A stretch of DNA of 64,000 nt from Hemibagrus wyckioides. Lineage: Eukaryota > Chordata > Actinopteri > Siluriformes > Bagridae. Positions 1-39,167 of this stretch are shown one piece after another. The stretch's first letter is position 1, and each line of letters begins with the position of its first letter. The stretch is from assembly GCF_019097595.1 (NCBI RefSeq), contig NC_080715.1, positions 22,733,573 through 22,797,572 on the forward strand, written 5' to 3'. The position numbers and the translations under genes were made by a program. The notes beneath the pieces are model-generated. The model did not search any database. It was given only the letters and a program-made list of their open reading frames with translations, and was not told the DNA's origin.

Positions 1-55
1 TGGAACACCTGATTCTGATTATTTGGATGGGTGAAAGAATATTTTTGGCAATATA

Positions 56-57
<2 letters not shown>

Positions 58-110
<53 letters not shown>
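58..110. repeat. (TG)n(TA)n microsatellite, left part
   Basis: A run of alternating TG followed by TA dinucleotides. It ends exactly where the transposon-like element at 111 begins and resumes at 571 on the other side, so the two runs look like one microsatellite split by an insertion. Confidence 0.9.
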
Positions 111-114
<4 letters not shown>

Positions 115-570
115 TTGCAAGAAAAAGTAAGTGAACCATTTTCAGTTTCCCGGTTTACAAAAGTAAATCTATTACAGATACTACAGAGACATAAAATCCA
201 ACAGAGATGCTGTGGAATGACCTCAAGCCATTCACACCAGACGTCCTAAGAATATGGGTGAGATAAAGCAGTTCTGTAAAGAATGGTCCAAAATTACTCC
301 TGCAGGTCTAATTCGCAGCTACAGGAAGGGTTTCCTTCAGGATTTACTACAAGGGTTCAACCAGTTATTAAAGCACTGTTTCACTGTTCAATGTTTAATT
401 AGTGTGTTCAATAAAGACATGAAAGATCATCACTGTTTGTGTTTTATCAGCTTAGAAATATTGTTTGTTGATATTTGTGACTTTGGTGAAGATCAGATCA
501 CATTTCATGACTAATTTAAGCAGAAAACCAGGAAACTGAAAATGGTTCACTTACTTTTTCTTGTAACTGT
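111..570. mobile_element. Non-autonomous Tc1/mariner-like element with 38-bp terminal inverted repeats
   Basis: Positions 113-150 and 531-568 are inverted copies of each other with one mismatch in 38 bases; the shared core includes AAGTAAGTGAACCATTTTC. The interior has no intact reading frame, though 207-330 resembles the degenerate end of a Tc1/mariner transposase. It lies within a TA microsatellite, consistent with the TA target preference of the superfamily. The XPO4 intron 6 donor is about 270 bases away, so the element probably sits in that intron. Family assignment is inferred from TIR style and flanking TA. Confidence 0.75.
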
Positions 571-776
<206 letters not shown>

Positions 777-839
777 ACCAGTAGTTATTTCAGCATCAAA
801 TTGAAAAACAATGCACAGCAATTGTCCACACTTTTCTTT

Positions 840-849
840 AAAAGGATAT
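840..849 (-). other. xpo4: U12-type (AT-AC) 5' splice site of XPO4 intron 6
   Basis: Read on the minus strand, exon 6 ends CCACCTAATC and the intron begins ATATCCTTTT. No GT lies at the place where homology to exportin-4 stops (…NFLPPN-L). ATATCCTTT is the exact consensus of minor-spliceosome AT-AC donors. The end phase (1 nt of a Leu codon) agrees with the known protein. The branch site and AC acceptor are outside the window. Confidence 0.85.
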
Positions 850-15575
<14,726 letters not shown>

Positions 15576-15760
15576 GGTCTCTGTTCAATGACGCGCCACG
15601 CACTGCATTGTGGGATTGAGCTGTGGCTCAGGCCAATGGCTACGTCCAGACCCGCGCACTAGCTTACTGAAAAGCATGTAGTACACAACAGAGGCCAATC
15701 AAATACACTCACATACTTCACAGTACTCTAGGGTTCAATTTTCTACGTAGCCAATGGGGG
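15576..15760 (-). promoter_or_regulatory. xpo4: XPO4 upstream promoter region with three CCAAT boxes
   Basis: CCAAT occurs at 15633-15637, 15695-15699 and 15751-15755, all in the same orientation and 56-62 bases apart, within 180 bases of the start codon (15575). Repeated CCAAT boxes are typical NF-Y targets of TATA-less promoters. The transcription start was not determined. Confidence 0.5.
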
Positions 15761-16200
15761 CATTTCTAATACGGAGCGTTTCACACGAGCTATGCAATAT
15801 ATATATGCTTAACTGATCAAGAACTCCATATACACTCTTACTCTCCATATACACTCTTACATACAGCATTAGGAACATTTTTATATTTGTGCAGTTATCT
15901 GATCAGTCAATCATGTGGCAAGAAATCAATATGCAAACTCTAGAAACTGTTTGCTGTGAAAATCCCAGGAAATCAGCAGTTTCTGAAATACTCAAAACCA
16001 GTCCATCTGGTTACGACGTCTGTGACACAGTCAAAGTCACACCATTCAAACTTTTACTTCCTTTCGATATAAAGGTAATGTTGTAAACATTAATTGAAAA
16101 TCTAGACCTGTCTCTGCCACATGATTGTGTAATTGCAGGTGTACCGGTGTTCCTAATAAAGTGACCGGTAAGTGCATGTCTCTCTCTCTCTCTCTCTCTG

Positions 16201-16570
16201 GTCTTTGACCATTCCTCTAGAAGCGCATTTGTGAGGTCAGGAAATGATGTTGGACGAGAAGGCATGGCTGACAGTTTCCACTCTAATTCATCCCAAAGGT
16301 GTTCTATCAGGTTGAGGTTAAGTTCCTCCTCACTAAACTTGTTCATCCATGTCTTTATGGACCTTGCTTTGTGCACTGGTGTACAGTCATGTTGGAACAG
16401 GAAGGGGTCATCCCTAAAGTTGGGAGCATGAAATTGTCCAAAATGTCTTGGTATGCTGAAGCATTAAGAGTTCCTTTCACTGGAACTAAGGGGCCTAGTC
16501 CAACCACTGAAAAACAACACCTGAATTCAATGTTTTGAAGGGGTATCCCAAAACCTTTGGCAATATAGTG
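16201..16570 (-). mobile_element. Tc1-derived element, family A, 3'-truncated copy
   Basis: The minus strand starts with the family TIR (CACTATATTGCCAAAGGTTT at 16570) and runs into the transposase C-terminal region including [23 protein letters not shown] codons. It stops inside the element next to a CT microsatellite, so the far TIR is missing. Confidence 0.8.
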
Positions 16571-16694
16571 TATATAGTGCACTTAACTAATAATAGTTAT
16601 TTTAATAATAGTATAATTAGTATAATAGTAATTAACATTTTGAAAACAATTGTTATACTTGTTAATAATTTGCACAAGTTCTTTATTCACTCAT

Positions 16695-16985
16695 TCTTGC
16701 ATTCATCTTCAGTTAACTGCTTTATCCTGCTCAGTGTCACGGAGGATCCAGAGCCTTTCCCAAGAACACGGGATGTGAAGTAGGGATGTGGAACCATCAG
16801 TTCACCACAGGTCATCAAGCATACACACATTCAGACACTCTTTCACACTGAGGCTAAATTTAGATTAGACAATATATCTACTGGCATGTTTAAGAGAGTT
16901 GGGAGGAAAATGGTGAACTCAGAGGAAACCCACCCAGATATCCAGAAAACATGCAAACCTCCTCACAGTTAGTAAAATGAGTTAA
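16695..16985 (+). repeat. Dispersed repeat (CTTCAGTTAACTGCTTTATC class)
   Basis: It holds CTGCTTTATCCTGCTCAGTG, GGATCCAGAGCCTTTCCCAA and GAGGAAACCCACCCAGATAT in the order I recall for a very common fish interspersed repeat. Non-coding. Confidence 0.6.
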
Positions 16986-19821
16986 TCAAACTGAGGACAG
17001 CTGAGCACAGTTGCAGCCTAGAACCAACAGTTACTTCCTAGAAATTATTACAGAGGCATTTTTAGATCATTCTACAAATATTTCATAATTGTAAACCCTT
17101 ACTGGTAAGCCAATATTTAGAAAGAATGCAACAATGCGATTCATTTATTTAATTTAATTTAGGAATATACATTTACACATGTGAGAACAGTGAAAGCATA
17201 TTTAACAAATTCTTGGTTCATACATGTATGTAAAAAGCTATGAATCCAAATATTTACTGTCTGTAATACTGAAGACACAGAGGTTCAGAAATTAGCTCAG
17301 AAAAAATGAAAAATAATAATGATACAAAAAATATGTATATCTGTATAAATATATATTTATATATATTTATATATTTAATAGTAGCTGTATTACATAATAC
17401 ATTAAAGAAGGTCACAGAAGTCAAAAAGTCCCACCCGACTCAAGCAATGAAATACAAAAAAAAAAGGCACACAAAAGTCCAATATCAGTTATTCTCAACC
17501 AAAGATTGTCAGTCAGCACTTTCAAAAGTGAAATGCAGAAAATCCATCCAAAACAAAACACACTCACATGACACGCAATTTATTGTAGAAGGCCTGTCTT
17601 CTGAATTTTTCACTGAGTGTTCCATCATGATGAATACGGGTCAGCAGAACATCTGCCACATTAACCGGTGCGTCACATTGGGATAAAATGGTGTGACGTT
17701 AGTACTAACTCATGCAATACATTTGGTTGTAAATGTTCGTTATCCAGCTAAATATCGCAAATTTGAACTACTTATGAGACACCATGATGGACTGTAGATT
17801 TAATATAGTTCTTCTAGACAGATGATGGTTTTTAAACAAGAGCCTGGAAAAGTAGTAATGATTGTCAATTAGCATCAGATATAACGGTTGGTTCTGTACA
17901 CTTACTTATTTCAAAATTCTCATCTTCACAAAACATGTTAATCAAATGGACTCAACAATTCAGTTCAATACAGTTACTTCCACATCGTCCTACTTTAAAA
18001 AAAAAAAAAAAACAGGCATATAAAAATCCAATCAAATCAAATCCACTTTGTCTTCTTACGTCTTTAACATTTTAATAACTAATGTTCATTCCAATCTTTA
18101 TTTTCCACTTCTCCACTCTCTCCTAAACACTCTTTTCCCAAACATTTAGGACCAGCCTGAGTGAAGGGGAAAAGCATGTTTCCATCTCCATCTTAAATAC
18201 TGATCAGCATGTGGTGGACACACCCACACATTCATTAGAAGGCACACAGTTTGTCACATCTTATGTCAAGGACACTGTCAACCAACAGCATGCTTTTTAC
18301 AAAACAAAAAAAAAATAGAAAGGCATATATGAAAGTATGATGATAATGTAACATCAATAACAAAGAGCAGCACTGGGTCAGGTATCTATATTGAGGAAAA
18401 TATTTTTTTACCTTTACACTGTGTATTTCAGTACTGAATAAAAAAAAGCTGTTTGTGTGATTAGAACATTATAGAATATATATTCATTATTGCACATAGT
18501 AATCCCATACAATTATTTTCTTCTGACATTTGTTTACTAGTTTTCTAACACTTTTTCACTACCGTGTTATAAGATATTGTCTATATTGTAGTCAGAGACT
18601 TCATGTTTAACACTGTACAGTGTATGTGTGTGCTTCCATAACTAGAATTTGGGCAAATTTAAGTATTTTAAGGGGGGGTACAGATGTTGCCAGTGAATCT
18701 ACATAAGTGTGATGACAAAAAAAATAAGTCCCCTGACAGTTAAGACTCCTTATTGAGCTAAATCCATTTCTGTATATCTGAGTGAAATAGTAAATAACTG
18801 ACGATAAACACTTACACTGATATTCTGAATATTTTAAGGTGCTGATATTGAAGCAATGGGGAACAGATAGCAAGAGTAATGCTAGAGAATGGAAAGTAAC
18901 TATTACTCCTAAAGAACTGTGATGACAAACTGTTAAAGATTGAGGACCAGCTATTAAAATAATGTAACTGTGAAAGCTTCGAGGTGCAGAGAAAGTCAGA
19001 ATATGTAACATATACATTTAGCAAATAAATGACTGTAAAAATTATACATACATATATTTTTCCCCCCAGGTTGAATGTTGCTCTGTGTTTTTGTAATCAC
19101 TGGGAGGCATTGTGAAATCACTCTCAAACCAAAATATTCTGTAACTGATACAGAAGTTTCCTTAATACAAAGAGGAAAACAACCTGAGCCATATCTTATC
19201 TTCACATACGTGCATGTTCTCCTGGGACTAACAGTCTCCAAACAGACATCTCTTATTTTGTACAAAGCCTTCAAAGTTTAAAATGAGTCGCTGCTCTACC
19301 AGTCATGGGTATCTCTACAGATACCTGTAGAAGGAACAACACATCTGAGTGTATTTGGGCCCATATATTATTAGAGTAGAAGGATTTTGATTAAAGTTGT
19401 GTGGTCATATGAAACACAGTTTATAGTCACCAAATAACACCACCACTGTTGATTTAGCCCTGTTGAGTTGAGTCCAGTGACCATGATCACAGTTACTTAT
19501 CTGGAATAAGGAATTGCTTTGTCACCTTCACTGACAGAGGAACAGCATCCTGCATCACACTGAATCTGTCTCAGTCCACACTTATTGGTCCCAGATTGCA
19601 GTTTCCATTAGACATACGTATGCGTGAACAAGTAAAAGATTCTGCACTATAATATTTGAGTAATAATATGCATTTCACATGGCGTTATTTTTCTCTTTTT
19701 ATACCCATTCCTCTTTAATTCCCTTCTCTCCTTTTCGAACCAACCTTAAACACACAGGATTATCTGGTGTGCTATTTAATAAAAGCCACACTGGTGAAGC
19801 TAAATCAGCATTCCCCATGTC

Positions 19822-31359
<11,538 letters not shown>

Positions 31360-31399
31360 GGGTAGACCCACCCTAGCCTATGGTACACACTTACAGACA

Positions 31400-31500
31400 C
31401 CCCCACCCCTGCACTCTGCCAATTCACTCACTTACTCACTTACACATACCAAGTCAATTGCAGAAGCAGAGAAAAAATAACAAAAATATTCACAGACCTT

Positions 31501-31531
<31 letters not shown>

Positions 31532-31605
31532 ACACACTCACACACACACTCACACACACACTCACTCACACACCCACACACACACTCACTCACTCACACA
31601 CCCAA
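31400..31605. repeat. CA/CACT-rich simple repeat upstream of LATS2 coding exon 1
   Basis: A (CA)n run from 31499 with interspersed CACTCA blocks, 140-250 bases upstream of the LATS2 start codon, probably in an intron between a 5' non-coding exon and coding exon 1. Confidence 0.85.
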
Positions 31606-33719
31606 GGCTGTGCTATGAATGGCAGCTAATGCCCCCACCCAGATGGACTCTTGTGTAAACTTAGTAGATCTTCGAGGTCTTACTGGAGCACATGGTCCAT
31701 TTAGGGGGCACAATCCCCCATCACCCCTAACACAAAAGGGGTTATACATGTGTGTTGCTTCCACTCCAGCCTGGTCTGCATGTCCGCCTGTGGAGACAGT
31801 GGGATGAGGTTAGTAATGAATAATTAAGATAAGTCTTAAGCTGTGGTTCAGTCTACAGTTTGACTCCTGCGTGTCTACTCGCCGCGAAATACCCAAGTCT
31901 GATCGGAAATTAGCACCTTGATACTGGTTTATTTCAAACAACATTGTCTACATTCCAGCACTGTGCTGATACACTCATGAGGCAGAGGACAGGAAGAGGA
32001 GAAGAAGCACATGTCTTACTGACGCAAGCAGGGCTCTGTGTTAGAAACAGAGAATCTATTATCATTATTCATCATCTAATCACATCTGGAAATCACAAGC
32101 AATGCGGTACAGAACAACAATGCTGACCAAGTTGATCTTCACAAACAGGATTTGGGACAGGTTCAAGATACAGGCTTCATTCCAATGTGTTTCTTCATGC
32201 CATGAGCATGTCTGACAGTACAAAAATCATTGCAGTGGCAGAAGAAAACAGAAAACAAAGAAACAGCTCATCCTATATAGCCATTCTTTTTATTCCATTC
32301 TTTTTTTTTAAAAAGAAAGAAAGAAAAACTCCTGATTTTTCCAGTACCTCCTCATATCATACTGATGAAAATATAATACTGATTTTCTTTGCTCTCTTGA
32401 ATTTTTATCCTAAACTCTCATTCTGTGAAGCTTCCAGTGTCCTGTAAACATACACCTGTATGAATAATATCAATACACGTTGAATTTTCACAGAAGAAAA
32501 TAAACATCTGTAAGAAGAAAATAATCTGGCCGCTGTGTTTTTCCTCTCTGGTGCTGTTTGTCATAGACTGAAAGCATGAAGTCTGTCTCTGTACTGAATC
32601 CTTTACAGCACCAGCGAGTCTCCTTGTAAAGCTACAATTAAATTTGACATCGAATGGATTGCTTGCAAAACAAGCTTTAAGGATACATTACAGTCAATTT
32701 CATAAGCAAACAATGTTTTTCAGGCACAAACCTTAAGCAAAGCTGAGTATATAATACATATAAGGTACCACAGGGCTAAAAGATACCTACAGTGGTTAAC
32801 ATCTTCCTTTCCACACGCACACACACCAAAGTTCCTAAAGGGTTACCTGTTCATCCATGTTACTTGTTAAAATTTCCACTACAAAAGCAATGCGACATGT
32901 AATTATCAAATGCTGGACAAATAAAACTTTACTAATTTTTACTAGTAAAATCTCTAAAATCTCTTAGTATCTTCAGTCCCACAGTTCCATGGCAGGGGGC
33001 TTTAGCTCACACACCACACACACACACACACATCTGATAGTTTTTAATCAAATTTATTTGATGTCTTGCATTAAGCTGAAGCCAGACCCTTTAAATCATT
33101 ATGCAACCTGTATATACTTGTTAAACCCTCAATTATCATTTCAAAGTGCTGTCAAGAAACAGTATTAAAGGTATTCTAGGAAAATTATATTGCATATAGT
33201 ATACTGAGTCTCAAAGATCATTTTTTTTAATTACATTTATTTTTTGATTTGTGTTTTTCCAAGCTCCTCATAACACAGCTAGCTTCCACAAGCTTTTGTT
33301 TCAAAGATCCTCAGTTAAACCAGAAGCTTGCAAATGCCTAATTAACTATGTTATTATGATATTATATAACATATAACTATGTTATTTCACATTTTTTTGT
33401 AGAATTCACTTCAGACTGAGATGAATATCCATGGATGCAAAGCAAAGGTGAACAGTTAATTTAGCAAACGACTCAATTATACACTAATATATTTATTTCA
33501 AATCTATTACTCCAATTTTTTCTTTTAATAAACAGTAAGGAAAAATTATTTGGCATACACTGTTCCTAGAGGATGGAGTGTGTGCAATGCAGGGCATGAG
33601 ATAAATAAGTTCCTGTTTCTTCAGTCAAATAAAACGGATCCACTGTACATTTAGCATCTCCCTATCTAGCAGGTATCATTTACTTAAACACTAGCAACTA
33701 ATTACAATGCCTTAAAATT

Positions 33720-34160
33720 CAGGAAGCAGCTTGCAGCTATCCTGAACTTATTCAAGAAGCAAAACCAAACCAAGTGGACCAAAACACTCAACACAGCATA
33801 CACAAACAACATGAAGAAGAGGTAGGGGAGAATACACTAAAGTCACAAGCTCCTTCAGGCAAACTGTATGAAGTGTACAGCAGGATGAACCCTGAGCCAG
33901 GGCCAGAGGAGACAACCTGCTGTGACATGTGACTGTTACTGACCACTTCAGGTGAACACTTCACAAGGGCATCAAAGTATTTACAGTTGTTGTATATCTT
34001 TGTTGTAATACCTTTAACTTATTGTATTCTATATCTAAGGTTTTTCTTATATATAATCATTTTATATTTATATTGTGCATGTTGTAACTGACTAAGCTGC
34101 TGTAACATAAGAATTTCCCTTGTTGGATCAACAAAGTCTGTCTATCTATCTATCTATAAA
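33720..34160 (+). mobile_element. LINE 3' end ending in (CTAT)n
   Basis: The segment ends AATTTCCCTTGTTGGATCAA then CAAAGTCTGT and four CTAT units (34140-34156). This structure (…TTTCCC…GGATCAA(T/C)AAAGT + CTAT repeats) is the 3' terminus shared by CR1/L2/Rex1-type fish LINEs. No reverse transcriptase frame remains, so it is a 5'-truncated copy; the left boundary is approximate. Confidence 0.65.
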
Positions 34161-34252
34161 AAACAATTCCATATTACAGGGTATGTCCATGTTCAATATT
34201 TACCTGTTGAACATTACACTAGTACAGGTATAAGTAAATATTGTGAATGCAC

Positions 34253-34437
34253 ATTAATAATAATAATAATAATAATAATTATTATTATTATTATTATTAT
34301 TATATCACGTTTTATTGTTTAATAATAATAACAATAATAATTTGTGTTATTGTTATTATTATTAGTAGTAGTAGTAGTATATCACGTTTTCTGTTTATTA
34401 TTATTATTAATAATAATAATAATAATAATAATAACAG
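34253..34437. repeat. Palindromic (TAA)n/(TTA)n compound microsatellite
   Basis: Blocks of TAA and TTA triplets alternate, separated by TAG triplets and two copies of a TATATCACGTTTT spacer (34301, 34378). Complementary blocks can fold into a hairpin of over 20 bp. Confidence 0.9.
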
Positions 34438-35469
34438 CCATTTAATCCCAATTCTGATTTGATAAATCATGTCACATCATTTTACAAATGAGAATAAAAC
34501 AGAAATAGAGTCACATAACTTTCTCTACTGCTGCCAAATTGTATTTACTGAGTAATGCGTTAAAAAAGGGATAGTAATGAATTCTTTTAATTCTTGGGTA
34601 CATCTGCACTGCAACCTGTGACCGGTGTAGTGCATTAGTATTGTTCTGATATTGACAGTAGTCTCACGGTGTCGGAGTACAGAGGGAGTCTCGAGGCCTT
34701 TTCCTGCAGCCTTTCCTGAAGTTTGGTAGTGTTTGGAGGAGGAATGGAGCGAGAGGAACGCAGCGCCGCGCGAGACCACCTCGGCATTCCAGCGGACCGT
34801 CTCGCGCTTCAAACTGAACCGAAACTTTCCCGGTCCTTATATCCGATCCACAATGAGATAAAAGCAGCACTTTACATTCACAAACACAATCACATTCACA
34901 CAGCTTTTTCCTTTCCGGACCCCCGAAAAAAAAGGAGCAAGCTTACAGCCACTTACCATGTAATAGAAACGTTAAATCCCACACTTATCAAGATGTGCGC
35001 TTCAACACCCGCTTACTTCATTTAGCAACAGCTTGCCTCGTCCCGTTTAAGAAAAACACACTTTACATTTCGCGAGCCTGTCCTCCATTTTCTCGTTACT
35101 CACGGCACAAGTAGAAATGCAGTACAAAGTTGGACACTTACTGCATTGTTAACATTCCACAGGAGTCACGTGACGCACCAATGAACGTCAGCACTGCACA
35201 TACTCCAGGGCGGGGCTTCCTCCATTTACAACACCATTCTTATTACACACCGCTATGCCATGAAGAGATCAAATGATTTCAATGGGCATTTTATTACATC
35301 AATTACCACGTTTTCTCTCGTTTATCCTAGTGATTTAAACATCCATTCTCGAGTTAAATTACACTAAATATGTGGCAGCCTGGGAAAACCCTTTCACGTG
35401 GTCTAATGTGGACATTTTTTGTTTCACTCCATATTTTGTTCTGAAAACTTGCTATCCCTTCTGCAGGTA

Positions 35470-36317
35470 CACTATATTGCCAAAGGTTTTGGGACACCAA
35501 AATTCAGGTGTTGTTTTTCAGGGGTTGGGCTTAGCCCCTTAGTTCCAGTGAAAGGAACTCTTAATGCTTCAGCATACCAAGACATTTTTGACAATTTCAT
35601 GCTCCCAACATTCTGGGAACAGTTTGGGGATGACCCCTTCCTGTTCCAACATGACTGCACACCAGTGTACAAAGCAAGGTCCATAAAGACATGGATGAGC
35701 GAGTTTGGTGTGAAGGAACTTGACTGGCCTGCACAGAGTCCTGACCTGAACCCAACAGAATATCTTTGGGATGAATTAGAGCGGAGACTGCGAGCCAGGC
35801 CTTCTCCTCCAACATCATTGTCTGACCTCGCAAATGCGCTTGTAAAGGAATGGTCATAAAATTCCCATAAACACACTCCTAATCCTTGTGGAAAGTCTTC
35901 CCAGAAGAGTTGAAGCTGTTATAGATGCAAAGGGCGGGACAACTGCATATTAAATTCATGTAAAGGCAGATGTCTCAGTTTTGGCCTGGTTCACAGTCTC
36001 CACTCTAATTCATCCCAAAGATGTTCTATCAGGTTGAGGTGCAGGCCAGTCAAGTTCCTCCACACCAAACTCACTTATCCATGTCTTTATGGACCTTGCT
36101 TCGTGCACTGGTGCGCAGTCATGTTGGAACAGGAAGGGGTCATCCCCAAACTGTTCCCATAAAGCTGGGAACATGAAATTGAAGCATTAAAAATGCTGAA
36201 GCATTAAAAGTTCCTTTCACTGGAACTAAGGGGCCAAGCCCAATCCCTGAAAAACAACACCTGAATTCAATGATTTGTGACTTGGAGGGGTGTCCCAAAA
36301 CTTTTGCCAATATAGTG
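35470..36317. mobile_element. Fold-back composite of two Tc1 family A copies in inverted orientation
   Basis: A plus-strand copy starts with CACTATATTGCCAAAGGTTT at 35470. It holds an open transposase C-terminal segment with the [20 protein letters not shown] and QSPDLNPTEYLWDELE motifs, i.e. the second Asp and the Glu of the DDE triad, ending about 35857. At 35976-35989 it joins an inverted second copy that runs to the TIR at 36308-36317. The open segment is intact for about 130 codons but lacks the N-terminal half, so it is a pseudogene-like relic. Confidence 0.85.
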
Positions 36318-39167
36318 TATCTTGACAAGATGTTGTAAATAACTAAAACAATTTCCATGTAGTCTATGTATTCTTAATGCAGGAACATAAAAGTATGTTA
36401 TTAGGAAGAAAAATCAATGCTTTATTATTTTAGACTGTTGTTCAGTCTAAATTCAGTTGTAGTGACTTCAGACTAATTTTATTCTGGGCTACCTCACAAG
36501 TCTCTACACTGAAAATATTTTTCAACCACGCTTGGGACAACTGGCTATTGATTGTGTGATGATTAATTCAAAGAACTACAGATGTTCCCAGAAAAATGTT
36601 TCTCTCAATTTACACATTCATACAGTATCTCGGATGTTAAACAAGGGTCTAAACTAGTCCTAGTACTGGTAAAAACAATTGTAACTGAATTATTTTGCTT
36701 CTAGTTACAATTACAGTGTATACTTCATTTGCAGAATGGTACAGTCAGGTAGAGCAGTGTCTCTGTACACAAATCTGTTGATAAACCTAAAGCGAGAGAA
36801 GGAAACAAACAAATACTTCCAGTGCCTTTCTTATCTGAGTCCATTAGTTAAAATGCTTCTATTCTGTATTGCTTTCTAATTAAATACAACCATTCTCATT
36901 ACAAATAATGTTATCTGCATGCGACAGCACACTCTCGAGCTTCATGAGTTTTTGTACAACCTGTTGATCCACGTTGCACTAAATCCACAACTTGTAATTC
37001 AGTAAAAGCGATAATAATCAAAATCTGACCTATTGCACAAAGATTTTAATGTGATCAATATGACAAATTTGATTCATTTTAAATAGTGGACTATAAATTG
37101 TGCAACCTACTGGAAAATACTGGATAACCAAACTATTGAACATTTTCCTTTTTTTCTTTTTTTTTTAAATATTCTAAAATCTTGGGTTTATTTCTGTTTA
37201 TATAGTTTTAAATGAAAACAAATCCCAGGTTTTCACTGCGGTCTCAAACTTTTGGACCCAACTGTATAATTTGTGCAAACACATACATTAATTGAAAGCA
37301 ATACTTGAGTCCAAAATCTGCACATCAGGATAAAATCTCTGCACCACATATTTTGTCTAGCAGTCATGCAAAGAAAAATGCAGTGATGTAGATTAGCTAT
37401 GTCAGAACAATGCTAATAATCAGCAGTTAATACCATGGCTGTTTATGAAACTGATCATAGACTATATTGCCAAAAGTTTTGTGACACTCCTCCAAATAAT
37501 TGAATCCAGGTGTTGTTTTTCAGGGGTTTTCAGAGACTGTGAGCCAGGCCAAAACTGGGATGTCAGCTATAACAGCTTCAACTCTTCTGGGAAGGATTTT
37601 CACAAGGTTTAGAAGTGTGTATATGGGAATTTTTCACCATTCCTCTAGAAGCGCATTTCTGAGGTCAGGCACTGATGTTGGATGAGAAAGCCTGGCTCGT
37701 AGTCTCCACTTTAATTCTGTTCTATCAGGTTGAGGTCCATGTCTTTATGGACCTTGCTTTGTGCACTGGTGTGCAGTCATGTTGGAACAAGAAGGGGTCA
37801 TCCCCAACCTGTTTCCACAAAGTTGGGGGCATGAAATTGTCCAAAATATCTTAGTATGCTGAAGCATTAAGAGTTCCTTTCACTGGAACTAAGAGGCCGA
37901 GCCCAACCCCTGAATTCAATGAATTAGAGGGGTGTCCCAAAACTTTTGGCAATATACTGTATGTTAATGCGTACGGCTTATTTACTATAACCAGCGTACA
38001 TACTCTGAAATAGTGTATTATTGTCTATATATGGTATAAAAATACAGTTCATAAGTTAATATACAGTATTACATTTTATCTCACAGGAATTTGGTGCTGA
38101 AGCACAATGCCAGATTTACACGATCATTAAATTTTGATATTAGACTCCCGCAGCTTGCAAAACCCTTTTTCAACATATCATATCTCTCCCACAACAATAG
38201 CTGCTTTTCACTGTACTCACTAGCCATTATAAAGCAGGGGTTCTCACAAGGTTTGCACTTAGAGACTGTTTTAGCTGTAAAATAAACTCCACTTACCTCA
38301 ACACAGCAGATTTATTTCATTTTATGAATGTAATCCGACATGTACCATATCTAGGCTATTTTTTGGAGCCATAGAGGTTTTTTTATTTCTCAACTTTCCA
38401 GTGAGAGACCACATGAAGTCCAAGACAAAATCATTGCCTTTCAGTTGTTAAGGTTTGGATTAAACCCATTCAATACATTTCCTAAACTATTCTACAAATT
38501 TAATCAATGATAAATGTAATAGCACTGATAATATTGGGCTGTGATTTCTGCCACTGTAAGCAAACTAAACCCCACTTTGAGAACCACTAGGCTAAGGAGA
38601 CTATGACTAGGCTAGACTAGGGTACATGAGAAGAGCTTTCTTTCCTGGCTATAAAAACTATTTAATAAACTTAAACATATAGATAGAATGTTTAATGTCA
38701 TAGATACTGATAAATCCCACTTGCCTGAAGAAGGCTCTGGATTACACCTAATGGCATTAAAAAGCCTGAAACAGTGCTTTGTAAGAATCATGGCATGAGT
38801 TGTATATATTTCACAAATAAATAACAAATGATTGCAAACAAATTCAATGGCAGGATTTAATGCATGGATTAGGTGCACTTTTTTTTGCCAGAAACTACAG
38901 GACATGTTCTAGTTAGAGAATACATATTTTCACTATGATCCATGTGCCAGGTGCTAAACGTTCATAGTTAGATAGTGGTTTAGATAGATGACAAGTTAGA
39001 CTTTTCATGCAATGTGCAGCCTTCACCCTCCCACATCATGTCACAGAATAAAACAAGAGGCTCAGTATGAACAGAAACAACTGAAATGGTTACAATATGT
39101 GATTCTATGTGATCCCTTGAGTAACGTTATGTATCCTCCTGATGCTTTCCATATTCTAGGATGCAAG
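36318..39167. other. Intergenic region between LATS2 promoter and THAP-DDE gene
   Basis: AT-rich. Apart from the Tc1-family copy at 37460-37959 I see only a possible Tc1-type end near 37233-37266 (CTCAAACTTTTGGACCCAAC). No conserved exon or RNA gene recognised. Confidence 0.5.
37460..37959 (-). mobile_element. Tc1-derived element, family A, rearranged copy
   Basis: TIRs at 37460-37480 and 37933-37959. Near the left end a short inverted piece (37531-37550, TCAGAGACTGTGAGCCAGGC) is joined at CCAGGCCAAAACTGGG (37544-37559) to sequence derived from the other end of the element. The remainder is the usual minus-strand transposase C-terminal half with stops. Confidence 0.85.

Larger units (their letters stand above)
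15761..19821. other. XPO4-LATS2 intergenic repeats and LATS2 3'UTR
   Basis: Between XPO4 and LATS2 lie a short CT run (16179-16199), a Tc1-family fragment (16201-16570) and a dispersed repeat (16695-16985). From about 17.1 kb to the LATS2 stop (19822) the AT-rich sequence is the probable LATS2 3'UTR (minus strand). Candidate AATAAA signals on the minus strand occur near 17150 and 18100. No coding frame here looks conserved. Confidence 0.45.
31606..35469. other. LATS2 upstream region: probable 5'UTR intron and promoter, with LINE tail and TAA repeats
   Basis: No coding gene was recognised. The part 34650-35220 is relatively CpG-rich (GGAACGCAGCGCCGCGCGAG near 34754) and has two strong minus-strand donors: ACATG|GTAAGTGG (exon end about 34958) and AATGCA|GTAAGTGT (exon end about 35142). 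Either could end a LATS2 non-coding first exon. A CACGTGAC E-box and CCAAT box lie at 35166-35184. Confidence 0.4.

Noticed and set aside
17306..17686. 126-codon plus-strand frame after LATS2
   Set aside because: Low-complexity start, no similarity, lies opposite the presumed 3'UTR.
18607..19017. 136-codon minus-strand frame in the LATS2 3'UTR
   Set aside because: Composition is that of AT-rich UTR, there is no recognisable domain, and a second overlapping frame is equally long.
35419..35859. 146-codon transposase frame as a functional gene
   Set aside because: It lacks the N-terminal half and first catalytic Asp region, and belongs to a fold-back non-autonomous element.
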